A DNA stretch of 64,000 nucleotides. Origin: Tridacna crocea (Eukaryota > Mollusca > Bivalvia > Cardiida > Cardiidae). Below the pieces are notes generated by a model. It did no database searches. It was not told where the DNA came from and saw nothing but the letters and a program-made list of their open reading frames with translations. The position numbers and the translations under genes are program-made. Positions within the stretch are counted from its first letter, which is position 1; each line of letters begins with the position of its first letter. Positions 32,313 to 43,963 of the stretch are shown in pieces. The stretch is from assembly GCA_943736015.1 (NCBI GenBank), contig OX031059.1, positions 46,077,159-46,141,158 of the forward strand, given 5' to 3'.

Positions 32313-32449
32313 TTAACTCATTACCAAACGACAATATTTTAGACTGGTCCAAATGCTGGTTACCAGCATTTTCTCTTTTTCCCACAATGTTTTCTAAAGG
32401 CTCCTTTCTCAGGGGCGTCAAAAGTAGGGGTTGTGTAGTAATGGGTTAA
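32313..32449 (-). repeat. Family A element lacking the left arm (137 bp)
   Basis: TTAACTCATTACCAAACGAC... reaches GGTCCAAAT and then joins GCTGGTTACCAGCATTTTC. Both TTAA ends and the right arm are intact. The AAATG shared by the two broken ends could be deletion microhomology. Confidence 0.88.
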
Positions 32450-33589
32450 CCCATGTCGTTGCTACCCTGGGATTCCCTGAAACATGATGGTTTCTAGCGT
32501 AATTTTGCCACAGAGAACCGGATTTCAAGTAAAATAGTTTTAAGATATTTCAGAACTATACAAGCGATCTTTAAACTTCGTGAAATCACTTCCGTGCGAC
32601 TTAAAATACTTTTTTTTTTCATTGATCTATTTATAGAAGACAAAAAATAAGATAAATGGGGAGATTACCAAGAAAAAAACAGTGCCCTTTTCCCAATATA
32701 TATTCAAAAAAAAAAAAGAATTACTAAGTGGGATAAGATTTCATCAACGTATGTTAATGGTCTTTTTCTATAATACAAATCAAGAGCTCAGTAGACTTGC
32801 CAAGCCCTTGTTTTACCGCTCTTCAAATCTAATTAAAAGCCAGGAGTAGAAATGCAGATGTAATGAATCTCGAAAAGTGAAGCCATGCAACAGTTAAGTA
32901 AAAGACTAGAAAGCTTTTAAATGAAGAGAGTGGAGCGACAAAAGATAGATAACGCAAACCGGAAATTGCAGATTCTATCAAATCTCGTGGTGCTAGATTG
33001 GATTTGTTCACTGCTCGAGACCCCTTCACTATGATTGATTTCAATTGTTAGATTGCTAATAAACCAAACCGCTTGATTTCTCTTGTCACGGAGCCGGAAT
33101 CTTAATTAATTTTCGAGATTGAAGAATTCGGCAAGATTGGAAATGGGTTCTGTGAGCCTATGTCAATTCCACGAACCTCTCCAAACATGACAGTCCGGTA
33201 ATTGAAACAGCCAAGGAGAATTCGAATAGTTTTTTGCCCCCCTTCCAAGTTCACATCATTCCATCATGATAGAATTGTCAACCACGTTTTTCTCCCTTGT
33301 GACATATTAATTCGACATTTACTATCATCCCAGTAGATACTGTTTCAGACATCATGACCATCTAGTACCAGTAACACCGACAAAAAATATTTGGAAGATA
33401 GGAAAATATATTTTTCGATGATGCGGTATACATTGTGGGGAAAAGGAGCAGCTGTATGTATCAAGCAATTGATTCTTTTATTGATCAACACTTTTCCAAA
33501 GGGTGTTGTCATCTATTGCTTAGTTGTAAAGAGTCTTATTTTCATAGTGATTGGAAATGACAACAAAGTTTCGAATGATTTTTTTTTAC
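32450..33589. other. No recognised feature
   Basis: 1.1 kb without a family match; several poly-A/T runs. No gene-like frame. Confidence 0.45.
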
Positions 33590-33674
33590 ATATCGTCGGT
33601 TTGCTTCCAAATCCTCGTAACTACAGCTTGTTACAAGCTGTAGTTACGAGGTTTTGGAAGCAAACCGACGATAT
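33590..33674. repeat. Family I palindrome, copy 1 (85 bp)
   Basis: 42-nt arms (ATATCGTCGGTTTGCTTCC...) round one centre base, one mismatch. It turns at CAGCTTGTTACAAGCTG. Sequence outside is unrelated to copy 2, so the palindrome itself appears to be the mobile unit. Confidence 0.85.
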
Positions 33675-33860
33675 ATAACTTTAATTGTACCAAATGCTCA
33701 TAGTAAGTGAGGTTTGATGGCGGTCGGTAGGAAAAGAAATCCCCTCTTCCAACAATAATGGTGTAGCTTAATGATTTGTGACCAAAAAAAACAAAATGAT
33801 TCTAATGAAACAAACATGAAGCGGAATAAAACGCACAAAGAGGACTTGAAATTGCTTTAA

Positions 33861-34089
33861 TTAATCCTTTACCACACAATCCCGACGTTTAACATCCCTG
33901 TGAAAGAGGCCTTTTGAAAACATTGTGGAAAAAGGAGAAAATGCTGGTAACCAGCATTTTCTCCTTTTCCCACAATGTTTTCTTCCCTTCCCAAAACAAA
34001 CTTCAATTCTTTAGTCACATTTATTTTGTCGTCTGCAAATGCTTTCAATTTGGACGAGTTTACAATTTTGTCGTCTGGTAAAGGATTAA
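33861..34089 (+). mobile_element. Family A element, full length (229 bp)
   Basis: TTAATCCTTTACCACACAATC to GTCGTCTGGTAAAGGATTAA. Arms differ by one base. Confidence 0.9.
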
Positions 34090-34229
34090 ACTAGAATTTT
34101 TATGTTCTTAGAATTACGATTAAAACGTCATTCGTGCCCTTTTTACTTTGGCAGATCTAATCCAAAAGGTTTTATACGAATAAAAGGTGGATAAGACATT
34201 TACCTTTTAAAGTGCATAGTCTTTCCGAC

Positions 34230-34458
34230 TTAACTCATTACCAAACGACAATATTTTAGGCTTGTCCAAATCGAAAGCATTTGCAGACGACAAGATAAAA
34301 GAAACTAAAAATTTAAAATTTGTTTTGTGAAGGGTAGAAAACATTGTAGGAAAAGGAGAAAATGCTGGTTACCAGCATTTTCTCCTTTTCCCACAATGTT
34401 TTCAAAAGGCTTCCATCTCAGGGCCGTAAAAACCAGGGATTGTTTGGTAAAGGGTTAA
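34230..34458 (-). mobile_element. Family A element, full length (229 bp)
   Basis: TTAACTCATTACCAAACGAC to TTTGGTAAAGGGTTAA; the far end is the 'AAAACCAGGGATTG' subtype. It abuts a B element at its right TTAA. Confidence 0.9.
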
Positions 34459-34658
34459 TCTGCTTAATACTAGTAAATCAAATGCAACTTTCAGACAGAT
34501 ATTAAGGATCCGATTACTACTTTTTCAAATTTAATAGGGGTATCACTTTATGGAACAGTGTACATCCAAAGATCATACTGCACGTTCTGTGCAGTCTGAT
34601 CTTGGATCTACACTGTCCGCAAAAGGTCAGTGAGTCGCCCATAGCAGCTTTAGGGTTA
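34455..34658. mobile_element. Family B element
   Basis: TTAATCTGCTTAATACTAG (left end, altered where it meets A), then the palindrome (GTGTACATCCAAAGATCATAC...CTGCACGTTCTGTGCAG... complement ending ACACTGTCCGC) and the right end GTGAGTCGCCCATAGCAGC TTTAGGG. Confidence 0.75.
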
Positions 34659-34899
34659 CTTCTCTCTCTCTTCTACTCTCTTCTAGTACCACACAATCAT
34701 ATCAATATGCTGCCAACATAAAATTTACATTTTCGGTTGGGATCAGGATAGAGTTTACTATTGTTACTGTTTTCCAACCGGAAGTTTGTTATTGTTACCG
34801 TGCCTGCAGGGAGATGATGTCTCATATTATGTGACTGAAGGCATAGGTTACCATCTAATTCGCTGTTTTGATACATTCTAATTTGCTGCTTCGGAAATT

Positions 34900-34994
34900 G
34901 ACGGTTACCAGCATATACTCCTTTTCCCACAATGTTTTCAAAAGGCCTCTATCTCAGGGTCGTGAAAACTAGGGATTGTTTGGTAAAGGGTTAA
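34900..34994 (-). repeat. Half family A element starting at the palindrome centre
   Basis: Recognisable A sequence begins at GGTTACCAGCAT and runs through TCCTTTTCCCACAATG to GTTTGGTAAAGGGTTAA. The left half is absent. Confidence 0.8.
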
Positions 34995-35963
34995 ATAAAA
35001 TTTTAATGTATTTACAACTCTGGTTATGGTAAATACATGTATATGTTTCTTGTCAACCATTATGGTGGTATTTGGCAGCACAAAAATTAAAAAAATTTTC
35101 ACAATTCTAAGACCAATGTTCAGCTTGAAAGGTACATGTATAATGAATATCAACTTTCGTAAGCATCAATTATTTCTACAAATTTGCCCCAAGACTAACC
35201 GATGGAAATAAAGCAAACACGTCAATCCAAGGAGATATTATTAATTACTATTTAGCTACTTTTATTGACAATGCACATTAAAATCAGACTGTACAGAAGA
35301 TGCCTTGTAATCTTTGATCTTCAATATTTGATGAAAATGCTGGCAAAGTCTTAAAGTTGAAATGTCCTTTTACTGCAAGAAGATGGACATTTTATTGGAA
35401 CACTCAAGATTAATCTGTAAATTTTACATGGCGGTCCAACGGTTAAAGATTTAAATTTTGGTAAGGGTAGGGAAAAAAAGCAAAAACCTCACTGAAATAA
35501 CACAAGATTTGAAAAGGAAACAATCGATATTTATTTCTTCCAAGTTTTCTCGTCGAGGCAATCTACGGAACCTCCTGCTGTTCGGCTGACATTTTCACGT
35601 ACAATTAGGGACTCTTATTTAACGACCAGATTGGGCTTTTCTCACTTCAGAGCCTTATTTATTACAGCGCTTATAGCAGCATTCTTTGCCTTAATTTACA
35701 CGTTATTTTTAAATTTTAATGCCTTGGTGTCTGAAACCCATATTTAGATACGTATATTACTTGTGTGCCCATTCGCCAGGGATGGACCCCCCATATTTGT
35801 TTTGCACGTAATTATTGCTAATGATGTTATGACCGCGAAACAGTTTTGGCTTTGCATATACTTTCTCCAGAACTAAATTTTCATGTAGCACCATCAAATA
35901 ACTTAGACGCTGACGACCGAAAAACAACCTTCTTAGAAATGGTTAATCGAAAGATCTCTAGCT
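34995..35963. other. No recognised feature
   Basis: A very weak B-like string (AAATCAGACTGTACAG) occurs near 35281; otherwise nothing. Confidence 0.4.
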
Positions 35964-36176
35964 TTAACCCTTTACCACACAACAAAATGAAAACTTAAAG
36001 CATTCGCAGACGACAATTAAAAATGGGGATCAAATGATGCCATTTGTCTTTGATTGAGTAGAAAACATTTGGAGAAAAAAGAAAAAAGTTAGTTACCAGC
36101 ATTTTCTCCTTTTCCCAAAATGTTTTCAAATTTTTCTCCCTCAGGGAAATTATAAACTGGCATTGTATGGTAACTG
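35964..36176 (-). repeat. Degraded family A element
   Basis: TTAACCCTTTACCACACAAC, GCAGACGACAATTAAAA, GTTAGTTACCAGCATTTTC and GGCATTGTATGGTAAC. The left arm is worn, the right arm good. Confidence 0.7.
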
Positions 36177-39100
36177 AAAGAAAAAAAAGCGCCTTTGCCA
36201 AGACACAAGGTGTGGTCTGCCGGTGGAAATGCATTATTTTGTGTTCTGTATATCTATATATTTTTTAACTTCTTTTCTCGTATTTGTTTTTGCCTCCATA
36301 TATTTTTCACTCGATTTGAATGAAAAGTTCTGCTTGAAGCCATGTGCCATGAACCTATGTGTTTTATGTGTTATCAGGTTGTGAGTGTATCTTGCCAAAT
36401 TGAAAATTGCTCTAGAAATCACCAGAGTTCAGTTTAGTATCTGGTCTCTGCAAGCCCCTTGCACCACGGAATATAATTTAGGTGTCGTTGTTTGTGGTGA
36501 AGCTTGGCCACGGTGTCGTGCAAAGCACTGGTAACACAAACTTCTGGAACCCATGGGTAGTTGCATCGACCACCTTCATAATTATACAGTACATGTATCT
36601 AAAAGAAAAAAACTGGAACACCAAACAAACAAACAATTTCATGCCTCCAAGACATTAAAAAATGCTCATGCATGTATACTTGCATACTTTCTCCCTAAAA
36701 AGAACAAAAAAACTTTTGACATCTTTACTAAATGATAAGTTACAAAAATATTTGTAAACTAAGATATCCCTTTAAAAATTTCATGTTTCCACGTGAAGCA
36801 CTGAATTTTATAGTTACTTTATTACTATATCAAAGTTTGAGTTACTGATCTTCAATCTTGTTGTGGTCAGAGGCCATTAATTTTGACCATTTCGACACCA
36901 ACGATGAACACGAGTTACAGGTGTGAGCAGTGTAGGTCAATGCCAGTTTTCACAGGTCAATCTAAATCTGATTCTTGGTTCAAGACTCAATTTTTTTCTA
37001 CATTTCTAAGCAACTTAAAATTGTGTGAGTTTCTAACTTTAAACTACACCAAGCATGCAATTATTGGTGAATTATTGGTGAATACGGACCGGGACTTCAT
37101 GGATGAATTGTTTAAAATTGGGTCTACGCTGACCAATGGTTAAAAAAAAAAATCTGCGTATCGACAGAAAAAGATAAGAAAAATAGTCCACTGTTGCCCT
37201 TAGGTATGTCAGGTTTAGAGACGAGGAAAAAATTACTTGTTTCCAATGCGTTCGCTCTAGCGAGGTTTCAATAGTCTAGATGTTTTGCCTGCAGCAAAAT
37301 AACAAAAAAGAAAGAGAAACTAATTCCTCGCCGTCTCTGAGAAGAGGAAAACGATGACGGTCATTCCGAAGTACATTTAACTAATTGTGTCCGGAACGAC
37401 GACAGTGATATGGGCGGAAATCCTCTCACCGTAATCACGACAAATCATTTATGGCGCGCCATCTTAACTTGTGATCGGAGGGTCAATAATGCAGTATCAA
37501 ATTGTCGGGATACCCGGACAAGACTAATATTCGGATAATGTGTGGCATACATCTTATCAAGGACCAGAATCGGTTATATGTAACACATACAATGATGTTT
37601 GATCAATTTTGAAAATATGTATGCAAAAAAACTAAAGAATTTTCCCTAATTAGTTTACATCTCTCAACCTCATCATGGTGAGAAAGGTTTTCATACTATA
37701 GCAAAGTAGAACATGCGAGAATCTCAAATAGTGCTCAATAGTCATACCAACGTAGCTAAAAAGTAGTGAGATTTAGATTCAAAAACACTTTTGTGCCCAG
37801 CAAGTGAAAAAGAAAAACATTTTAAGTACACAGCTTAAGTTTGCAGGTCATCTACGAATCTAAATAGTCCTGGTCACCTATCGTTTAAGCAGACAATATT
37901 TCCTTTCGTGAAAACTTAGTAGTAATTTTCTCTTTGCCCAGATAAGCTGGATGAATTAAAAAAAACTTACAAGTTTCAAGAGCAATGTATCCAATCACTT
38001 TGTTAAATTCAAGACAGTCATAAATCATTCTAAATGCTTTTTGGATGTTCATGACGTCAAGAAAAATAAAATGTCGGTAGTTCGTTTTGACGCATGTTTG
38101 TTTCTCAAAGATATCATTTTGGCTTACAGTGCAGGGTATAAGTTTTGAAAGTATATACCGCGCCAATGAAGGAGGTTATTAATCCCTAGCCTAATTGACA
38201 GCCCCATTCATCATACGAAGCACCTAAAAATGACAATTCCTCAAATCTGTCGACAGACCAATTCCCGTCGATTAAGGAACCTACTTAGAAGAGCATAAAT
38301 GACAAGGAAAAATCGAAGTCAATTACGTTTTTACGTGACGATTCGAGCATTATTTCGCATTAGGCTGAAAACCTCTAAATATTCCGGTCGTTAACTGGCG
38401 GTAAAACGGTTCTGTCTACATACGCATGCAGTGTGCGTTACAAAAAATAGTCCCGTGAAAGTCTCATGTTTCCTAACCAGATTTATTCAGATTATTCCGC
38501 GAGCCACAAATAAAAGAGGGCTCCCAATTGCCATATGCAAACAGACCTCTTCAGAAGGCGAAACTTCTAATAACTTTTCTAGATGACCCAGGCAACACGT
38601 ATGCGCATGCCCAAAGGGTCGTGTCTTGCAACTGTGTGATAATATATTACCATGGCTTTAGTGTACTCCTCCTCCGATATTCACTCTGAATTGATTTTGA
38701 TTTTTTTCTAGCACTTTTATGCTTCCTCTTTCACGTCATGTTTGCTAAATACAGTAAGAAAATATTATAAGGATTAGATAAAAATGTAAAAAAAAAAAAG
38801 AACGAATATGAGTATGTGTTTGTCTTTCATAAGAAAATCGTTTTTCGTCAATGATATTGTACTTGAATCATGATCGAAATTGATTAAAACAAAAAAGAGT
38901 AGTTACAGTGTTGTACCTATAACAACTTCCTTTTTCTGTTGTTATGGTTTATAAATCGAGGGTTGAATGCGAAACTATTCCATCTGCATTTTTGAAAATT
39001 CTACAGGTGAGGGAAAAAACTTCTCATTTCTCCTAAAAGCATTGGTAGATCATCATTCCTGGATATGTAATGTTGAATTCATTTATTCAATTCTACACAA

Positions 39101-39249
39101 CATATCTAAAAATGTGAAAAGGAGCGCAATTTAGCTTATTTACCGGGTAAAGTATTATATACGAAAGTTAAAACATTTTCACCGCCGTCTGTTGCAACTG
39201 TTTTACGAAATGACTTGATGCAGCAATAGCTTTCAAGTAAAATTACAAA
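36177..39249. other. Largest stretch without a recognised element (3.1 kb)
   Basis: None of the repeat families appears here. Frames at 36883-37143 (+) and 37885-38166 (-) have no motif or splice context. Base composition resembles the flanks. It may be unique sequence or hold families with no second copy here. Confidence 0.45.
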
Positions 39250-39516
39250 TGTGACCCGTCACACAAAAAAAGGGGTCATCTGGGAATTCCGTACATTAAT
39301 TGGATGAAAACAGATCAACGATCGTGCAGATCAATTTAAGCTGATAGTTCAAAAATAATTGTATAACAATGTAGAATGACCACTTTTCATACAGAAAATA
39401 TCATAAAAGCGAAAAGTGTCAACCCTGGTCAGACTGCGCGAATTGCGCAGTCTGACCAGGGTTGACACTTTTCGCAGTTCCTAGACGGTCCCTTTTTAAG
39501 TGAAGGGTCACGAATG
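39250..39516. mobile_element. Family G element, copy 2, with perfect 31-5-31 palindrome
   Basis: Ends TGTGACCCGTCACACAAAAA and TTAAGTGAAGGGTCACG. The palindrome at 39409-39475 has perfect 31-nt arms (GCGAAAAGTGTCAACCCTGG..., turning at CTGCGC-GAATT-GCGCAG). Conserved left block ATCTGGGAATTCCGTACATT. No coding capacity. Confidence 0.88.
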
Positions 39517-39532
39517 CTTCATTTATCATTTT

Positions 39533-39753
39533 AGCTATGCTCTGGCAAAAGGGGGCTTAATGCATCTCCGTGATAGGTGATACCAGACAAGTCATCAAAT
39601 ACTTGTGGATCCATAAATAGCCACGTTTTTAACAATGGATTTAATCATGAGGTAGATCGGTCCTTGGACACACAGAAAACTGACCGGACTTCGCATGCTG
39701 GCCTGGGTCGATATTTTTCGCAATTGTGTTAAGCTCCCTTGTCACAGAGCATG
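39533..39753 (+). mobile_element. Family F element
   Basis: GCTATGCTCTGGCAAAAGGGG to CCCTTGTCACAGAGCATGAC. Contains GTGGATCCATAAATAGCC and CATGAGGTAGATCGG. The left palindrome arm is shortened: only GCATGCTGGCCTGGGTCGAT of the right side is clear. Confidence 0.75.
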
Positions 39754-39798
39754 ACTAATTTTTTTTTTAGGAGAAATTGTTTCAGTGAACGCCGTAGC

Positions 39799-40024
39799 TT
39801 TTCCCATTACCAAACAATCCCTGGTTTTCATAACCCTGAAAAAGAAACCGTTTGAAATCATTGTGTGAAAAGGAGTAAATGCTGGTAACCAGCATTTTCT
39901 CCTTTTCCCACAATGTTTTCTAACCTCCCAAGACAAATTTCAATTTTAGAGTCAGGTTCGTTTTGTCGTCTTCAAGTGCTTTCAATTTGGACCTGTCTAA
40001 AATTTTGTCGTTTGGTAGAAAATA
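39799..40024 (+). mobile_element. Family A element, near full length
   Basis: Left TTAA decayed to TTTT, right to ATAA. The left arm reads ATTGTGTGAAAAGGAGTAAATG against the normal right arm. Confidence 0.82.
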
Positions 40025-40329
40025 AAGGAAAAAAATTAAATAGGTAAGCTCTTTACAGACAAATAATATGCGTGGAGATACTAGACAAGGGAGGAAAATC
40101 AGCATAATTACAACCTTGCGGTGGCGCCCCCTTTTAAGTTCTGAGACAAGAGACGCCATTTAACATACAATTGTGCATTCGATTCACTTTTAGCGTTCAA
40201 CCTTCATGCTGAACACAGGCAACGATCAATTACAAATACATTTACTGAATACTTTCAGTACTTTATAGAAGGCGACTTTTAAAAAATACTGCCAATAAAC
40301 ATAAGCTGAAAAACATGAACGTGTCAATC

Positions 40330-40555
40330 TATGTGAAAATGGGGTTTAAAGCAAAAGTATCTATCCAGAATGACGTTTCGCTATCAATCAGTGTTCTGTA
40401 TGTCGAAGGACCGGTCTACCTCATGATTTATTTGGTGTGAAAGACAACTTGATTTTCATGGATCCATAATTATGTAATGCTCTTCTGGCTTTAATGTATT
40501 ACGGAGTTCCAATAAGCCCTCTTTTTCCAGAACATAGCTTAAATATCTGGAAATG
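40330..40555. repeat. Degraded family F element
   Basis: AAAGTATCTATCCAGAATG, TTTCGCTATCAATCAGTG, TACCTCATGATTTATTTGG, TTCATGGATCCATAATTATG and CCCTCTTTTTCCAGAACAT follow F order. The palindrome has been largely deleted. Confidence 0.6.
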
Positions 40556-40650
40556 TTCCAAAAACATCGACATTTTTTTCCAAGAATTAGATATTACTCA
40601 CCCGGAAAAGAGATAGGAGAAATTGTGACGAAGTAATGTATAATAACCTG

Positions 40651-40865
40651 TAGAATGGTGAGCGTGGCTCACTGACCTTTTGCGGACAGTGTAGATCAAG
40701 ATCAGACTGCATAGAATGTGCAGTCTGATCTTGGATCTATACTGTCCGATAAAAAAATGTTTTTTTCTAAAAAATGAATGTGAAAAAGCATCATTTGGGT
40801 TTATAGATCTATTTTCGACTTGAGAGGGATTTTTTTTAAAACTTATAAAGCAGGATAAGAGTTAA
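40651..40865. mobile_element. Family B element
   Basis: Reverse-order copy. GGCTCACTGACCTTTTGCGG leads into the palindrome (GACAGTGTAGATCAAGATC... turning at CTGCATAGAATGTGCAG) and the far end is AAAGCAGGATAAGAGTTAA. Confidence 0.8.
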
Positions 40866-41000
40866 TTGAAACCGTGACTCGTAAAGATGTCTGGCAGAAG
40901 TGCTCCGGATGTAATATAATTTTTTGTTTCCCGCGCTTACAGTCTAGCGATGACGCACGAATTCTAAACTTAGTTGCAGCACATTTCCTGTTCTCAGGAT

Positions 41001-41236
41001 TTTATCCCCTTACCGTATAATACCGTGTTTTAAACATCCCGAGTAAAAGACTTTTGAAAACTTACACCAAAAAAAAAAGAAGAGAAAATGATGGCAACTT
41101 CTTTTCTTCTTTTCCTGCAATGTTTCTCCTTAATGTCAGGGGGGAAAAGCTCATTAATTGAACCCCATGAAATTGTCGTCTGCAAAAGCTTTTAATTTGG
41201 GTGGGTCTGACATTGTGTCGTATGGTTAAGAGTTAA
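41001..41236 (+). repeat. Degraded family A element
   Basis: TTATCCCCTTACCGTATAAT; GAGAAAATGATGGCAACTTC; AATTGTCGTCTGCAAAAGC; GTGTCGTATGGTTAAGAGTTAA. Confidence 0.68.
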
Positions 41237-41704
41237 GTCAAAATTTCAACCCTCGAAAAACAGAGTTTTAAGTGACTATGCAAACAATATAGATTAAGAT
41301 TAGACTTTTTGGTAATGAACGCCTTCCAAAGGAAGTTTCAACACGTTTTATATTTAGTGAATATAAATGCGTTTTTTTTTGAGAACATTAATGATCAATA
41401 TAAGACTGCATGGCTTAAACACGTCTGTGACATAAAATACGGACCACTCCCGTAAATGACTAATAAATGGGGAGGGAATGAGAAATGAGTCTTGCCTATT
41501 TTAGAATTCTTTTTAATTTCCATCGAGTTCTCATTCTAAATAGTTCAATAGATTTTCTCAAGTTTCACAAAGTAAAAACAAAGAAATCAAAATGTCAGAT
41601 ATGTTGTCGGGTAAAAAGGACACAACGCCCTGATATCATGATCTGTCTCAATGAAATTCATTCTTCAGCTTCAGGTCCGGACCCACTGATCCTGCAAATA
41701 TTTG
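41237..41704. other. No recognised feature
   Basis: The frame 41485-41730 runs into the next D element; nothing supports a gene. Confidence 0.4.
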
Positions 41705-41892
41705 AGCCCGTATTTACGAACCATTCTTAGTCCTATTCTCCAAAATTTTCTAAATTTGAAGGTAACACAACTTCTGATTGGCTATACCAAATGGTTTAGC
41801 CAATCAGAAGTTGTGTTACATTCGAATTTAGAAAATTCAGTAATATAAGACGGAAAACGGTCTTAAAAATTTGGTCGGTGAAAACTGGCCCT
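41705..41892. mobile_element. Family D foldback element
   Basis: GAGCCCGTATTTACGAACCAT at the left. The central palindrome ACACAACTTCTGATTGGCTA and complement turns at CCAAATGG. Right side TTTGGTCGGTGAAAACTGGCC is diverged. Confidence 0.8.
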
Positions 41893-42042
41893 GGTCCAGT
41901 AGGTGCTATTTATGACTACAAAATAATAAGTTGAGCATAACTCTGCAATGCCCACATTCTCTCCCTAGAGACGTCTAACACATTGGAAATTATACACATG
42001 TCATGAATTATGCAAGACCTAACAGACTGCCCAAACATGGTT

Positions 42043-42268
42043 TGCAGTATGCGAAAGGAGGCACTCGGATATTTGCGTAAAGCGTCGTCTCGAATCAGCC
42101 TACGCAGTCCGTGCAGGCTAATCCAAAACGGCTCTTTCCGTTTTTATATAATTTTCTGTTTTGCGCATGTCTACTGAAGGACAAAATCTATTGTAAACGT
42201 AAAGTGCTGTCCGAGACGACACTTTACGCAAATGACCGAATACCCCTTTTCGCGTATTGCAGGTCATT
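42043..42268. mobile_element. Family E element, second palindrome mostly deleted
   Basis: Ends GTATGCGAAAGGAGGCACTC and CCCCTTTTCGCGTATTGC. The left palindrome is worn (CGCAGTCCGTGCAGG). In the right one GTAAAGTGCTGTCCGAGACG shows loss of the turn and one arm. Confidence 0.8.
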
Positions 42269-42289
42269 CATAGTAAACATTACATGAAC

Positions 42290-42549
42290 AGTGCTCTGAC
42301 ACAAGGTGATTTAAAGCATCTTCATGATCCCTTATACTAGACAAGTCATCACACACATTTTGATCCATAAAGTCTATTTCGCCCTAGAACTAACTGAATC
42401 CTGAGGCAGACTGATCCTTTGACATACAGAAAATTGATCAATAGCTTTAAGTTTCGACACAAATTAGCCTATGAGGACTGCACTGGCAAGCGTGAGCCGA
42501 AACTCTTTGCAGATGCATTAGAACGCCTTTTCACGGAGCATGGCTCAAT
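42290..42549 (+). mobile_element. Family F element
   Basis: AGTGCTCTGACACAAGGTGA to CCTTTTCACGGAGCATGGCTC. Conserved internal blocks are AGACAAGTCATCACACAC and GATCCTTTGACATACAG. The palindrome turn is diverged (TATGAGGACTGCACTGGCAAG). The frame at 42419-42736 starts inside it and is not a gene. Confidence 0.75.
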
Positions 42550-42802
42550 GTGCTGCCCACATAAAAACCAAGTAACACAATTTATTTGGGAAAAAAACAT
42601 CTTCTTTATGATATCTTCTCGTAACAAACAGAACTCTGCGATACAACCTAATCCCTCTCGTCTAAAAACCAATTTCACTATTCATTTCACATTCACATCT
42701 GTGTCTAAAAGAGAAAATCTCTACTTTTATCAATAATTATATTGTAAGGGCGAACTTTACGCATCTGTATTCATGTGATATTGATATATGTTCTTTTTCT
42801 AC

Positions 42803-42963
42803 CTTCAGGCGTTGAAGAGTGCACGATTCCACCAGACAGGCTTGAATTTATAACAATTCATCGTCAAGAATTCCGTTATTGGATGCTAAAATTAGGATGG
42901 AAACGTGGAATGAGGGTTGGGTCCGCTGCAGACAGCAATGGAAATTTACGATCTTTGATGTAA
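42803..42963 (+). CDS. Possible 3'-terminal exon, unrecognised product
   Basis: A pyrimidine-rich tract (TTCTTTTTCTACCTTCAG, ending at about 42808) resembles a splice acceptor. It is followed by an open phase that reads EECTIPPDRLEFITIHRQEF, continues for about 30 residues rich in Arg and Trp, and stops at TAA (42961). An AATAAA lies near 43257. I do not recognise a family, no upstream exon is visible, and a chance acceptor is likely at this window size. No repeat family overlaps it. Confidence 0.15.
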
Positions 42964-43333
42964 TTACTGCTTTCCAAACAGGGGTATGTAATAATGCTAT
43001 TGAGTATTGTTGTTTGTTATTTCGTCTGTGTTTTGGTTTTTAAATCAGTTTCGTCAACTGAAGAGGCGACCTTATGTCGATGATGTTAGGATATTGCTAC
43101 ATTGTTCCCATATTTCCCATTTCTTCTGTGGCATTGACTTTGCAGACGAATGATTGGCTTTATGCTCCTGTATTCAATGTATGGCTTAAAGAATAACTTA
43201 AGTTAGATAGTAACAAGTAAGAGATGCTTCTTTTCCCATTTAATCTAACTATATCTGAAATAAACTTGAAAATTTATATGAAGTAGATCAGTCAGAAAAC
43301 AAGCTTGCGTAGTAAGGAGTTAGTTTACAAAAC
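42964..43333. other. No recognised feature
   Basis: No repeat family match. Confidence 0.4.
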
Positions 43334-43410
43334 CGTCGGTTTACTTCGAAAACCTCGTAACTACAGCTTGTTACAAGCTGTAGTTACGAGGTTTTCGAAG
43401 TAAACCGACG
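43334..43410. repeat. Family I palindrome, copy 2, perfect (77 bp)
   Basis: 38-nt arms with no mismatch round a single T (CGTCGGTTTACTTCGAAAAC... turning at CAGCTTGTTACAAGCTG). It differs from 33590-33674 at two positions that are changed in both arms. Confidence 0.9.
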
Positions 43411-43885
43411 ATATGTTGAACAGAGCTGCAGTCTAATAGGCCCACTGAAGAAACCAAGAGTATCCATGAACAAGTAAACTGTTACCGACGTGTCACTGAA
43501 GTAATATTGAAGCAGCTGTAAAACACCATTCACAAAAAGAAACGAAAAAAAAGCAAGGGGCTGGTTCCACTGTTTCTTTCAAGGACGGTGTCCAGAGTTT
43601 TAGAGAGTTTAAATGGCGCGAAACATATAGGGAACCAGTATATTGTTTTTTTTCCCGTGACAAGTGCCGTCTAGACTCAGGTGCGCGGTTGCCTCACTAG
43701 ATTAGAAAAGGTGACTATAATTAGCAACAATGAGACGTATTTGTCCTCTATAACTTAATTTCCTCACATCCATTCAGCCTGTTCAGACATGAACAATGTT
43801 TTGCATCACACTTTGAGTCTAATTGTTTTGCTCCTACCGAACCCTGGTGGCTCTGACTTGAATGCATAGCTATATATGTATCAAG
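43411..43885. other. No recognised feature
   Basis: No repeat match. Confidence 0.4.
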
Positions 43886-43963
43886 GGGTTGGGGGCTCGA
43901 AACTCGACCCTCCGGGTTAAAAGTCCGTCCAAGGACAGTGCTATCGATTAGTATGCTACCCCC
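43886..43963 (-). repeat. tRNA-Lys-like relic (SINE head or tRNA pseudogene)
   Basis: Minus strand: GGGGGTAGCATACTAATCG, then GTCCTTGGACGGACTTTTAA (a TTT anticodon-like loop), then GTTTCGAGCCCCC and AACCCC. Acceptor-like G and C runs lie 79 nt apart. The D and T arms fold poorly, so a working tRNA is unlikely. It could be the head of a second SINE family. Confidence 0.4.

Noticed and set aside
35270-35345. Additional B element
   Set aside because: AAATCAGACTGTACAG and GTAATCTTTGATCTTC are too diverged to exclude chance.
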